NCBI GenBank assembly: GCA_030587435.1
Contig: JAUQZC010000073.1
Coordinates: 1-16,426 of the forward strand
Source of the DNA: Candidatus Baldrarchaeota archaeon
GTDB taxonomy: Archaea; Asgardarchaeota; Baldrarchaeia; Baldrarchaeales; DXJG01
Length of the DNA: 16,426 nt
Direction: 5' to 3'
Under the pieces are notes generated by a model. The model searched no databases and was not told the DNA's origin. It saw only the letters and a list, made by a program, of their open reading frames with translations. Shown piece after piece: positions 1-6,977 of this stretch. Position 1 is the first letter of the stretch, and every line of letters begins with the position of its first letter. The position numbers were made by a program, and so were the translations under genes.

Positions 1-524
1 TGGTACATCGAAGTTTCTATGTAAAAATAGAAAAGTGTCATGTTTGCATCTGGGGATTTCCCCGTGTAAAAACTGGTATGCAGCGCCAATCCAGAAAGCT
101 GCCATAGCTAATCTATGGGCTGCTTCTCTAAGAAAGCCTTCTTGTAAATATTCTTGGGCTACTTTGATTAGTTTATCTGCTTTTCCAAGACATAGTGAGA
201 TTGTGAGTGAAGTAATGCCTTGATTCTGATACATCAGTAATTTAAAATTCTGTTCACCAAATATAGTAACTGCTTGTTCACTTATTATCAGCATGTCTGG
301 TGCTCCGATTCTGATGCCTTCAGTAAATTTCTCTAAAGGAATCTCATTTACCGAAACACGTCTTTTATACTTTTTTGAAAGCAAAATTAAATCCAATGAT
401 TCATCACTTTCACCATATACATTAAAAAATCGTAATCGCTATTTTTTCTGCCTTTTCCAATTGCTCGGCTACCAAACAGTAAAAGAAACCCTTTTCTTTT
501 TTCTCTGCTTCGTGAAATGCCCAT
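1..524 (-). pseudogene. Nucleotidyltransferase-domain protein, frameshifted and cut by the window edge
   Basis: Reading leftward from an ATG at 524, the first frame encodes a short lead-in and then LLFGSRAIGKGRKNSDYDF. This is the GSRA-x(6-8)-SDxD active-site signature of minimal (MNT/KNTase-like) nucleotidyltransferases, with the two metal-binding Asp of SDYD present. The frame then closes quickly. The protein-like sequence resumes one frame over at NVYGESDESLDLILLSKKYK and stays open to base 1. It ends in a helical segment (EAAHRLAMAAFWIGAAYQFL then HGE..KHD) that resembles the HEPN-like half of such proteins. The switch falls in an A6 run at 424-429; one extra base there would give SDYDFFNVYGES and a continuous protein. 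It could be a pseudogene or a sequencing error in the homopolymer. A GTG at 533 is an alternative start. The substrate is unknown; toxin-antitoxin or housekeeping roles are both possible. Confidence 0.6.
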
Positions 525-781
525 AAGAACCACGTGTTAAACTCATATATTCATTAATGTCAAATTTACTTTTAATCTAATTAAACCCTTGTAAATAGTG
601 TTTGGTTTCAGGTTTATCAAGTTTTACAGCTCAGCAGCATTGGAAGCTGATGAGGCATCAACATAGCAATGTATAATTTCAATTTTCAGCAGAAACAACA
701 TAACAATATTTTGATTTTAATTTACATCAGTTTTTAGGTTAATTTAAATACCGATGGAGACATAAATTTAGGTTTGCGATG

Positions 782-1255
782 CTAAGTCCTAGTCATTGAT
801 TTGGATTTTAATTTTGGACGGGTACTATGTGTATAGTAATGTTCTAGTTGTTTTAAAAATTCTGATGTTTTATTTGGATAGTTCATAACAAATTCGATGA
901 ACTGTACGATTCTTGTAACCGTAATTTCATGGATTCCATGTTCTATATAACATGCATCCTTCTCAGCGATTTCCTCAGGTATTTTCAATAGTAACGTAAG
1001 GAACTGTTTTAACGCTGTGTGCCGCCTATATATTTGTTTAGCTATTTCAATTCCCTTTTCTGTTAATGCTATTATTTCATGTTTCTTGTAGTGAACTAAC
1101 CCTTTTTTAGATAATTTGTCAAGGTATTCTATGATGCTGGATGGTTTTACTTTAAGTATTTTGGCTAGGTTTTTTACTCTAATGGGTTTTTTCTCCATTG
1201 CTAGCATATATAATGCTTCTAGGTATTCTTCCTCCCTTTTACTTCTCTTTTTCAT
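782..1255 (-). CDS. DtxR/MntR-family metal-dependent repressor, iron-type
   Basis: A 157-residue protein with an N-terminal winged helix (about 8-70, including VKPSSIIEYLDKLSKKGLV and the wing up to ALTEKG) and a dimerization/metal domain from IYRRH onward. There is no C-terminal SH3-like domain, so it has the short MntR-like layout. Counted from the chosen start, the residues fall exactly on DtxR numbering: His79, Cys102, Glu105 and His106, with Glu10 where DtxR has Met10 and MntR has Asp8. The Cys points to Fe(II) rather than Mn(II) sensing (inference). I chose ATG 1255 because GGAG lies about 8 bases upstream and the family begins there; the open frame extends 16 codons further but that part is unlike the family. 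It lies downstream of the feo operon after a 177-base gap, and DtxR-type boxes precede both units, so it is the likely feo repressor. Confidence 0.88.
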   Translation of the reverse strand: MKKRSKREEEYLEALYMLAMEKKPIRVKNLAKILKVKPSSIIEYLDKLSKKGLVHYKKHEIIALTEKGIEIAKQIYRRHTALKQFLTLLLKIPEEIAEKDACYIEHGIHEITVTRIVQFIEFVMNYPNKTSEFLKQLEHYYTHSTRPKLKSKSMTRT

Positions 1256-1293
1256 AAATCCAACTCCTACAGGCAAACGTATGAATGGGAGTT

Positions 1294-1307
1294 TTAGGGG
1301 CAACTAA
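1294..1307. promoter_or_regulatory. Possible DtxR-type operator upstream of the repressor gene
   Basis: TTAGG-GGCA-ACTAA is an imperfect inverted repeat with the same 5-4-5 layout as the boxes at the feo promoter and one arm mismatch (ACTAA instead of CCTAA). An extra T-A pair flanks it. It sits about 39 bases upstream of the chosen repressor start, where autoregulation would be expected. It rests on sequence similarity alone. Confidence 0.4.
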
Positions 1308-1432
1308 ATTGCGTGTAGTCAGTAGTTCTAACAGTTATTGTTGTAAGACCTCAAAATATAGTTTTTGTTCTCAAAAAATCAATTCTTGAAACTTTCTCAA
1401 ATTAATTTAAAAATTAGGAAAACTGATTAATG

Positions 1433-1909
1433 TTATTTGCCAGTAATTTGGCGAACCTTAAGTATGGAAAAGGAGAACAATAGCACGGATCCTACGCCTA
1501 AAACTATTTCAGGTCTTAAAACATCTTCAATCAACACGTATTCAGCTGCTTCTCCTGAAAGAAGCGAAACTCCGATGCTCGCCACATTTGCAATCACTAT
1601 GAGTAATTGAATTACTAGCAGGGCTACCCCAAGCAGTGAACCTAAGAAAATGCATGAGACACCCTTAGCATCATCTAACTTGTAGTATAGTGAACCTAAC
1701 ATAAGCATGCCCACAGTTATTAAAGTTATTGCGCAACCTGGATCACTTGACACAAATAGTCCTAAAACATTGTTTACACTTCCCGCTTCTTGGATAAAGG
1801 TCTCGGCAATCCAGTTATACAGCGTAATCCCTGCGTAAACAAAATATAATATTCCTAAGACTCCTGTTGCAACCGAAATAAGAAGTGTTTTTTCCTTCAA
1901 AACATTCAC
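1433..1909 (-). CDS. Four-helix membrane protein linked to feoB, function unknown
   Basis: A 158-residue hydrophobic protein that I do not recognise. Four probable membrane helices are visible at about 9-32, 57-76, 84-110 and 133-152. The first loop (33-56) is polar and contains SSDPGC; a short loop with KLDD sits between helices 2 and 3, and an acidic stretch (GEAAEYVLIED) between helices 3 and 4. It has only two cysteines and no metal-binding cluster, so it is not FeoC or the small Cys-rich FeoB-associated protein. The start is 7 bases after the feoB stop, with GAGGTG just before the ATG, so it is almost surely co-transcribed and translated with feoB. An accessory role in iron uptake is inferred from position only. 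Confidence 0.75.
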   Translation of the reverse strand: MNVLKEKTLLISVATGVLGILYFVYAGITLYNWIAETFIQEAGSVNNVLGLFVSSDPGCAITLITVGMLMLGSLYYKLDDAKGVSCIFLGSLLGVALLVIQLLIVIANVASIGVSLLSGEAAEYVLIEDVLRPEIVLGVGSVLLFSFSILKVRQITGK

Positions 1910-1916
1910 CTCAACT

Positions 1917-3989
1917 TTAGCTTATTCCCAGAACGTGACCTACGAACACTATGCCTAATGCAACAAAATAAGCCAACAATATTTCATATATTAATGCGAG
2001 CAGCGCATATTTAATTCCCAATTCGCCTCTTATAGAAGCTAGCGTGGCTAAACACGGAACGTATATCAGTACAAATGCCATGTAAGCATAGGCGGTTAAT
2101 GGTGTAAATATCCCAGCCAATATACTTGGAAGCATCTCTTCGCCACTAGCACCATAAAGCATTGCCATAGCGGCGACCACTACTTCTTTTGCCACAAAAC
2201 CAAAGAACAGTGCCGCTGCGGCCCTCCAATCCCATCCCATAGGAGAAAAGACCTTCTCGAGAAAATGTCCCAAAGCACCTATCCAACTTTTCTCTAACAG
2301 ATATGGATCTTCCAACGCCTCAATCCCTATGTATCCTGAAGGCCCTGTTATTGATAGTATCCAAATTAGTATCGCAGCGATAAGAATTATAGTACCTGCT
2401 TTGAATAGAAATCTCTTTGAGCGTTCCCATGTTTTAATTAACATGTTTTTAACGACTGGCATCATATATGGAGGCAATTCCATTACAAAACCGACTGAAG
2501 GACCTCTAAACAATGTTTTTCTGAAAAGAAGTGCCATTACTATAGCAAGTATTAAACCGAGAACATACATGCTTAAAACTACTGTGCCTTTATATGCTGC
2601 GAAGAAAGCGCCTGCAAAAATTAGATATACTGGTAATCTTGCACTGCAGGACATTAATGGATTGACCAGAGCTGTTACTTCTCGATCATTTTTATCTTCA
2701 ATCGCTCTGGTCGCCATTATCGCTGGAACATTGCATCCAAATCCAAGAATCATAGGTATGATCGATTTCCCTGTAAGCCCTAGTTTATGCATTATTTTAT
2801 CTACGACAAAGGCTGCTCTCGCCATGTAGCCTACATCTTCAAGAAAAGCTAAGAAGAGAAAGAGGAAAACTATGTTAGGTAGAAATACTAGTATTGACCC
2901 TATCCCTGTTATTATTCCATCCCCGAGGAATGATTTAATTAAGGGGGGAAGGGTGCTGCTCATGGTTAAATCGTAGAGGAATGTTCCAAAGAACCAGTCT
3001 ATTAAATCGCACAGCGGCGCTGCCACATCGAAAGCAAATTTGAAAGCTATGTAGAGCATTGTTAACATTATAGGTATTCCGGAAACCTTGTGCGTGGTTA
3101 CGAAATCAACCATGTCGGTTAGTGTTAAAGGTTTTGCTTTAACGGTTTTAAGGCATTCTCTAGCTATTTCCAGTGCTTTTTCATATCTTTTCTCCGCAAT
3201 GTACTCTTCTAGGTCTTTCTTGAGCTGTTTTTCAAGTATTTCACGGGATTTTTTAGTTTGCTTCAATATTTCCTCAGCGAAAGGTGAGCTTTTAACTTTT
3301 TCTTCGACATCCCTATCCTTTTCCAGTAGTTTAATGGCAAGCCATCTAGGAGGATACTTTAATGAAAGTTCTGTATCTCTTTTTATTAATTTTTCAATTT
3401 TCTGTATCTCGATTTCAACTAGATTTCCGTAATGAACTATTTTCTCAGGAATTTTTCTGATTTTAAGGGATCTTGTTACGGCTTCTTTCAGTTTGCCCAA
3501 GCCATAGCCTTTAATAGCTATTGTGGGAATTACTGGTACTTGAAGAAGCTTTGAGAGCTTTTCTGCATCTATTTTATAGCCTTGAGCTTCGGCGAGGTCA
3601 ATCATGTTTAGCGCTACTATGATGTTTACCCCCATTTCGAGAAGAGATATTGTTAGGTAAAGGCTGCGTTCAAAATTTGCAGCGTTAGCTATGTCAATTA
3701 CTACATCTGGTTTTTCCTCAACTATTCCGTTTCTAGCAACCAGTTCATCCAAGCTATAAGCAGTTAAACTGTATATTCCAGGTAAATCAAGTACTTCAAC
3801 TTCATATTCGCCTATTTTTGCTTTTCCAACTTTCTTTTCAACGGTGGTTCCAGGCCAGTTACCGACCCATGCTCTCCCACCGGTGAGTTCATTAAAAATG
3901 ACGGATTTACCTACATTTGGATTACCTGCCAATGCTACTCTAATTTTTTTAGAGTCTTTTGATTTACCCTTTTTTGTCTTTGTGTTCAA
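1917..3989 (-). CDS. feoB: Ferrous iron transport protein B (GTP-gated Fe2+ transporter)
   Basis: A 690-residue FeoB that takes up Fe(II) across the cytoplasmic membrane. The N-terminal G domain shows G1 GNPNVGKS (22-29), the G2 threonines in WPGTT (45-49), G3 DLPG (68-71) and G4 NMID (128-131). The usual G5 Ser-Ala is replaced by AIK near 158-160. A helical GDI-like spacer (about 180-285) follows. The membrane part from about 305 contains the two Gate motifs: GFGCNVPAI (416-424), with the conserved Cys419, and FVAKEVVVAAMAMLYG (598-613). The length is typical for a compact archaeal FeoB without a long C-terminal tail. The start is a TTG at 3989, preceded by GAGGT 8 bases upstream; no better start exists because the upstream feoA ends only 11 bases away. 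It is the third gene of the feo operon. Confidence 0.97.
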   Translation of the reverse strand: MNTKTKKGKSKDSKKIRVALAGNPNVGKSVIFNELTGGRAWVGNWPGTTVEKKVGKAKIGEYEVEVLDLPGIYSLTAYSLDELVARNGIVEEKPDVVIDIANAANFERSLYLTISLLEMGVNIIVALNMIDLAEAQGYKIDAEKLSKLLQVPVIPTIAIKGYGLGKLKEAVTRSLKIRKIPEKIVHYGNLVEIEIQKIEKLIKRDTELSLKYPPRWLAIKLLEKDRDVEEKVKSSPFAEEILKQTKKSREILEKQLKKDLEEYIAEKRYEKALEIARECLKTVKAKPLTLTDMVDFVTTHKVSGIPIMLTMLYIAFKFAFDVAAPLCDLIDWFFGTFLYDLTMSSTLPPLIKSFLGDGIITGIGSILVFLPNIVFLFLFLAFLEDVGYMARAAFVVDKIMHKLGLTGKSIIPMILGFGCNVPAIMATRAIEDKNDREVTALVNPLMSCSARLPVYLIFAGAFFAAYKGTVVLSMYVLGLILAIVMALLFRKTLFRGPSVGFVMELPPYMMPVVKNMLIKTWERSKRFLFKAGTIILIAAILIWILSITGPSGYIGIEALEDPYLLEKSWIGALGHFLEKVFSPMGWDWRAAAALFFGFVAKEVVVAAMAMLYGASGEEMLPSILAGIFTPLTAYAYMAFVLIYVPCLATLASIRGELGIKYALLALIYEILLAYFVALGIVFVGHVLGIS

Positions 3990-4000
3990 GATTTATTACC

Positions 4001-4288
4001 TCACATTAGTTCTTGAACTAAGATTTTCATTGCCATGCCAAAACTCAAAACAATTCTCCAACCATACGATGAACTGCATCCTAAAGTACATGAATCACAA
4101 GGAGAAAACAATAATTTGCTGTTGCAGACTTCTATTATTACTGGACCTGGTCCTTGGGTCTTAACTATTTTTAAAATTGCTCCTGGAATTATTCCTAGCT
4201 CAGTTAGTCTCCGTGAAAGTCCTTTGCCTGCATTTATTTTTATGACTTTTACCTGTGTTCCTTCACGGGCGAAGGCTAGTGGTATCAT
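4001..4288 (-). CDS. feoA: FeoA-family protein with a cysteine-rich insert
   Basis: A 95-residue SH3-like FeoA. Family features are GTQVKVIKINAGKGLSRRL followed by ELGIIPGAILKIVKT and the C-terminal FGMAMKILVQEL, which normally ends the fold. FeoA is known to bind and modulate FeoB. Between the strand ending IIEV (54) and the closing LSFGMAMK there are about 20 residues beyond a usual FeoA, carrying Cys55, Cys64, Cys67 and Cys71 (PCDSCTLGC) and then SSSYGW. Four spaced cysteines suggest a bound metal or Fe-S cluster, or a redox switch (inference). The insert is in frame and the conserved end is intact, so this is not a frameshift. The start overlaps the stop of the preceding feoA by ATGA, so the two are translationally coupled. 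Confidence 0.9.
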   Translation of the reverse strand: MIPLAFAREGTQVKVIKINAGKGLSRRLTELGIIPGAILKIVKTQGPGPVIIEVCNSKLLFSPCDSCTLGCSSSYGWRIVLSFGMAMKILVQELM

Positions 4289-4527
4289 TCGTCTAACACC
4301 TTAACAATTATCTTTGAAGCCTCACTTTTTCTAATGGTCAAATTATATCCTCTTGCGACGATATCTATGGGATCACCTAGAGGAGCAGTTCCAACAACTT
4401 TGATCTTGGTTCCTGGTATTAATCCCATGTCTATGATTCTTCTTCTGATGAAACCTGACCCCTCTATTCTCTCAACTTGGTAGGTCTTTCCGATGGTAGC
4501 CTCGGATAGTCTTAGTTCTTTTGTCAT
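4285..4527 (-). CDS. feoA: FeoA-family protein, canonical
   Basis: An 80-residue SH3-like FeoA and the first gene of the iron-uptake operon. Visible family features are GKTYQVERIEGSGFIRRRI, MGLIPGTKIKVVGTAPLGDP and the closing TIRKSEASKIIV. It is the ordinary member of the pair, lacking the cysteine insert of the next gene. FeoA is a small cytosolic partner of FeoB. GAGAGG lies directly against the ATG, too close for a normal Shine-Dalgarno, so initiation may use a short leader. The promoter with two DtxR-type palindromes lies just upstream, which predicts repression when iron is plentiful. Confidence 0.95.
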   Translation of the reverse strand: MTKELRLSEATIGKTYQVERIEGSGFIRRRIIDMGLIPGTKIKVVGTAPLGDPIDIVARGYNLTIRKSEASKIIVKVLDE

Positions 4528-4537
4528 CCTCTCTCAC

Positions 4538-4559
4538 TATGTTAGGTTGTCCTAACATA
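4538..4559. promoter_or_regulatory. DtxR-type operator 1 of the feo operon
   Basis: A perfect 22-bp palindrome: TATGTTAGG-TTGT-CCTAACATA, arms of 9 bp around a 4-base centre. The TTAGG/CCTAA core matches the well-known DtxR/IdeR box half-sites. It lies between the feo TATA box and the first feoA start, over the predicted transcription start. Confidence 0.85.
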
Positions 4560-4560
4560 T

Positions 4561-4574
4561 TTAGGATAACCTAA
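4561..4574. promoter_or_regulatory. DtxR-type operator 2 of the feo operon
   Basis: TTAGG-ATAA-CCTAA, a perfect 5-4-5 inverted repeat whose centre is 19 bp from the centre of operator 1. The 13-bp word CCTAACATATTTA occurs at 4551-4563 and again at 4570-4582, so the two boxes are also direct repeats. Its flank touches the TATA box, so a bound dimer should block TBP or polymerase. Confidence 0.82.
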
Positions 4575-4576
4575 CA

Positions 4577-4587
4577 TATTTAAATTT
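4577..4587 (-). promoter_or_regulatory. TATA box of the feo operon
   Basis: On the minus strand the sequence reads AAATTTAAATA, an archaeal-type TATA element. A start site about 25 bases downstream would fall near 4555, inside the operator pair and about 28 bases before the feoA ATG. Confidence 0.6.
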
Positions 4588-4659
4588 AATTATGAACATA
4601 TGCACAAAACGAAGTCAAAAAAATTAACAAAATAAAAAGAAAATAAATGAAAAAGCCTG

Positions 4660-5275
4660 TTACTCGAGTTTAAGGTTTTTATACTTTTTTATTAGCTTCA
4701 TTACGTCTATTTTTCCAGTCCTCGTCTTGTCCATTGATTCTACGAAAGAGAACGGTCTGGAAAACACGTCTCTGTATTCTTCGGCTTTTGGACGATTTAC
4801 GAGTGCGTGAAGTATTGTAGGTACGCCGTAGGTGTATGTAACCTTTTCTTTTCGCATAAGCTCAAGTATATAGTCCCATTCATACCTGCCGGGTAAAACA
4901 AATGAGAATGCGGAAGCCATAACGACAGAGAATGTGTGTAACTATTTGCCTATGTGTAAATATAACGCCTTTTGGAAGTCCTGTCGTTCCAGAAGTGTAG
5001 AAAAGAGTAGCATCAGTATTTTCATCGGGATCTGGAAATTCGTGGTTGGCTGATGCTTTCTCTACGAGATGTTCGTAATTGTACGCGGGTTTTAACTTTG
5101 TTTCTACTGTTTTACTTGTATCTGACGTTATTAAAAACAGTTTTAAACTCTTAGGCAGCAGATCTTTAACTCTCTCTACAAGTGGTAGAAATTCGTCTCT
5201 TACGACTAAGACTTCATCTCCGGTGTGTTTTGCTGTGTAAAGCATATGTTCAGGAGGCAAACGTAGAGTTGCGTT
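4660..5275 (-). pseudogene. Decayed acyl-CoA ligase (AMP-forming) gene
   Basis: These are remnants of an ANL-family fatty acyl-CoA ligase. Recognisable parts, in gene order: LRLPPEHMLYTAKHTGDEV (from about 5275), the P-loop YTSGTTGLPKGV with FTHRQIV, then PGRYEWDYILELMRKEKVTY and VPTILHALVNRPKAEEYRDVF, and finally the C-terminal FVESMDKTRTGKID, which keeps the catalytic-lysine motif. A one-base frameshift near 4939 separates the second and third parts; removing one base gives RQIVHTFSVVMASAF. About 50 residues are missing there, and some 200 residues are missing between EEYRDVF and the C-terminal motif. The first 100 or so residues are also gone, with a stop just before NATLRLPPEH. Intact members have about 520-560 residues; here about 200 remain. 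It is not functional. The subtype differs from the intact ligase at 9205. Confidence 0.88.
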
Positions 5276-5372
5276 TTAGAAACCACATAAGTATCATACA
5301 GTGGAAAATGTTAACTATTGAAGACCACGGTTTTTCAGCGACATAAATGTAACATTAAAAGAAAGCTAATAG

Positions 5373-6146
5373 TTATCTTCTATTTTTTAGAAGTTTCTTG
5401 AGATTTTTTACAATTTTTGGCAAAATGACTCCAGCTTTTCCATGAATGGCCACATCTGCCTTCTCATCGAACCACGTCTTTTCTAGATTAATTAAAATTA
5501 TTTTTGCACCATTTTTCTTAGCAAAAATCGGTAGTTGAGCTGCTGGGAAAACAACTAAAGAGGAACCAACTACTAACATTAGATCACTTGTAGAAGCTTC
5601 ATCTACCGCTTCACTGAAAACATCTTGTGGTAACATATCGCCGAAAAGCACCGCTTCTGGTCGCAGCATTCCTCCACAGAGATCACAAATAGGAACCTTC
5701 ATACCCGATTTAAGCTGCTTGATTACAGCTTCACTTGGGTGTCTAGCTCTACAAGAAGTGCAGATTAGCCAGTTTGCTGATCCATGTATCTCCAATACCT
5801 TTTTGCTGCCAGCTTTTTGATGAAGTCCATCTATATTTTGGGTTATAATGCAATGTAGTTTTCCCATTTTTTCTAGTTCTACTAGGGCTTTGTGGGCTGG
5901 GTTTGGTTTGGCTCGTTTCAGGGTCTTCCAGACTTCTAAGGAAAATTTCCAGAATTCTTCAGGGTTCTTTAAGAAGAAAGATATTGAGGCTATTTCAGGA
6001 TTATATTTTTTCCATAATCCTGATGGTCCTCGGAAGTCTGGTATTCCGCTTTCAACTGATATACCTGCGCCTGTTAACGCAACTATTTTTTTGGCTTTTT
6101 TGATCAATTCTGCTGCTTTAAGAATGTCTTGATCTATGTTTGTCAT
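5373..6146 (-). CDS. sir2: Sir2-family NAD-dependent protein deacylase
   Basis: A 257-residue sirtuin that removes acyl groups from lysines using NAD+; in archaea, known targets include Alba. Sequence features are GAGIS (26-30) with ESGIPDFRG, TQNIDGLHQKAG (102-113), catalytic His121 in EIHGS, zinc cysteines C129/C132 and C154/C157, RPEAVLFGDMLP, and GSSLVVFPAA for NAD binding. The Tyr/Arg pair typical of SIRT5-like desuccinylases is not evident in the ISFFLKNPEEFW region, so a general deacylase is more likely. The length is normal. The ATG at 6146 is about 30 bases from a possible TATA element, which would give a very short leader. It is divergent from the nitroreductase gene with 108 bases between them. 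Confidence 0.96.
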   Translation of the reverse strand: MTNIDQDILKAAELIKKAKKIVALTGAGISVESGIPDFRGPSGLWKKYNPEIASISFFLKNPEEFWKFSLEVWKTLKRAKPNPAHKALVELEKMGKLHCIITQNIDGLHQKAGSKKVLEIHGSANWLICTSCRARHPSEAVIKQLKSGMKVPICDLCGGMLRPEAVLFGDMLPQDVFSEAVDEASTSDLMLVVGSSLVVFPAAQLPIFAKKNGAKIILINLEKTWFDEKADVAIHGKAGVILPKIVKNLKKLLKNRR

Positions 6147-6200
6147 GTTTGGTCACATTAGTTTACAATTTTCTCATATTAAAATTTTGAAAAACGTACA

Positions 6201-6209
6201 TTATATATA
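6201..6209 (+). promoter_or_regulatory. TATA box for the nitroreductase cluster
   Basis: TTATATATA with a purine-rich AAAACG stretch just upstream that could serve as a BRE. A start site about 25 bases downstream would leave a leader of about 20-25 bases before the ATG at 6255. The opposite-strand element for the sir2 gene may be TTTTAATA near 6177-6187. Confidence 0.55.
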
Positions 6210-6254
6210 GTTAGTTTTACTTTATTTTATGTTCGCTAAAAGGTTGAATGGGGG

Positions 6255-6965
6255 ATGAATGGCGTGGATGTATTTGATGCCATATATTTAAGGAGGTCTA
6301 TTAGGGAGTTCAAAAAAGATAAAAAAGTCCCAAACTGGATGATTGAGAAAGTTATAGACGCGGCTCGATACGCTCCATCCCCAGAGAACGTACAACCATG
6401 GAAGTTTATAGTGATCAGAGACGAAGAAAGCAAGCGTTTTCTCGCTGATATGGCTCAGGAAACCAGTTCAATGGCATTTGGTATGGCAAAATATGAAATG
6501 CCCTCAGATAGGCTATGGTATATAGGCAAAGAAGCTAGAGTCGATGTTGTTGAGCGTATGTTTGATGGGAGACTTTTCAGATATCCCGAAGAGGCAGATG
6601 TTGTTATACTTGCATGCACAAGTGACCAATGGTATGACATCCCTTATGTACCAGCATCAATCAAAGAAATTACTGACATGGCTTTTGCTATGTCTATGCA
6701 AAACATGTGGCTTGCCTGCACGGCTTTGGGCTTAGGAGCAGGATGGGACAGTTTCGTTTGTATTGGAGATGAACGTAGAAGAGAAATGGTTGCTAGGTTC
6801 TTCGGGATACCAAGAAATTGGAGGCCGATAACAGCTTTCTGTATTGGTTGGCCTAAGAGGGAGAGGGAACTTGGCCCAGCGAGATATCCGCTTGAGGCTG
6901 TTACATTTGAGGAGTACTGGGGTAGACCATACGTTAGAGAAGCTTTAAGAAAAAGGAAGAAATAG
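6255..6965 (+). CDS. Nitroreductase-family FMN oxidoreductase
   Basis: A 236-residue member of the FMN-dependent nitroreductase fold. FMN phosphate contacts are expected from RRSIREFK (13-20) and from APSPENVQPWKFIVI (about 40-54). The segment ALGLGAGWDSF is the usual GLG-containing flavin-binding stretch before the C-terminal strand. The middle (WYIGKEARVDVVERMFDGRLFRYPEEADV) is longer than in small nitroreductases. The substrate cannot be told: the family includes quinone, nitro-compound and enoate reductases and ring-modifying enzymes. It starts a plus-strand cluster; the next gene begins 12 bases after its stop. The start lies in ATGGGGGATGAATGG with no clean Shine-Dalgarno. Confidence 0.9.
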   Translation: MNGVDVFDAIYLRRSIREFKKDKKVPNWMIEKVIDAARYAPSPENVQPWKFIVIRDEESKRFLADMAQETSSMAFGMAKYEMPSDRLWYIGKEARVDVVERMFDGRLFRYPEEADVVILACTSDQWYDIPYVPASIKEITDMAFAMSMQNMWLACTALGLGAGWDSFVCIGDERRREMVARFFGIPRNWRPITAFCIGWPKRERELGPARYPLEAVTFEEYWGRPYVREALRKRKK

Positions 6966-6977
6966 AGGTGTTCGGCT

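Noticed and set aside
425..545. A second open frame on the minus strand over the same bases, reading HEAEKKEKGFFY and so on, which could also join the downstream frame by losing one base.
   Set aside because: It lacks a start codon and a known motif, whereas the overlapping frame has the GSRA...SDYD nucleotidyltransferase signature directly after an ATG.
597..670. Possible box C/D guide RNA on the minus strand (TGATG, CTGA, TTGATAA, CTGA words).
   Set aside because: The first box C is imperfect and only two bases separate the C' and D words, too few for a guide region.
734..747. TTAGG-TTAA-TTTAA as a third DtxR-type box near a TATA-like AATTTAAAT.
   Set aside because: Two mismatches in one arm within AT-rich DNA, and it is 200 bases from the nearest start.
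1256..1303. A longer N terminus for the DtxR-family repressor.
   Set aside because: The extra 16 residues are unlike the family, cover the possible operator, and the later ATG has a ribosome binding site and restores DtxR residue numbering.
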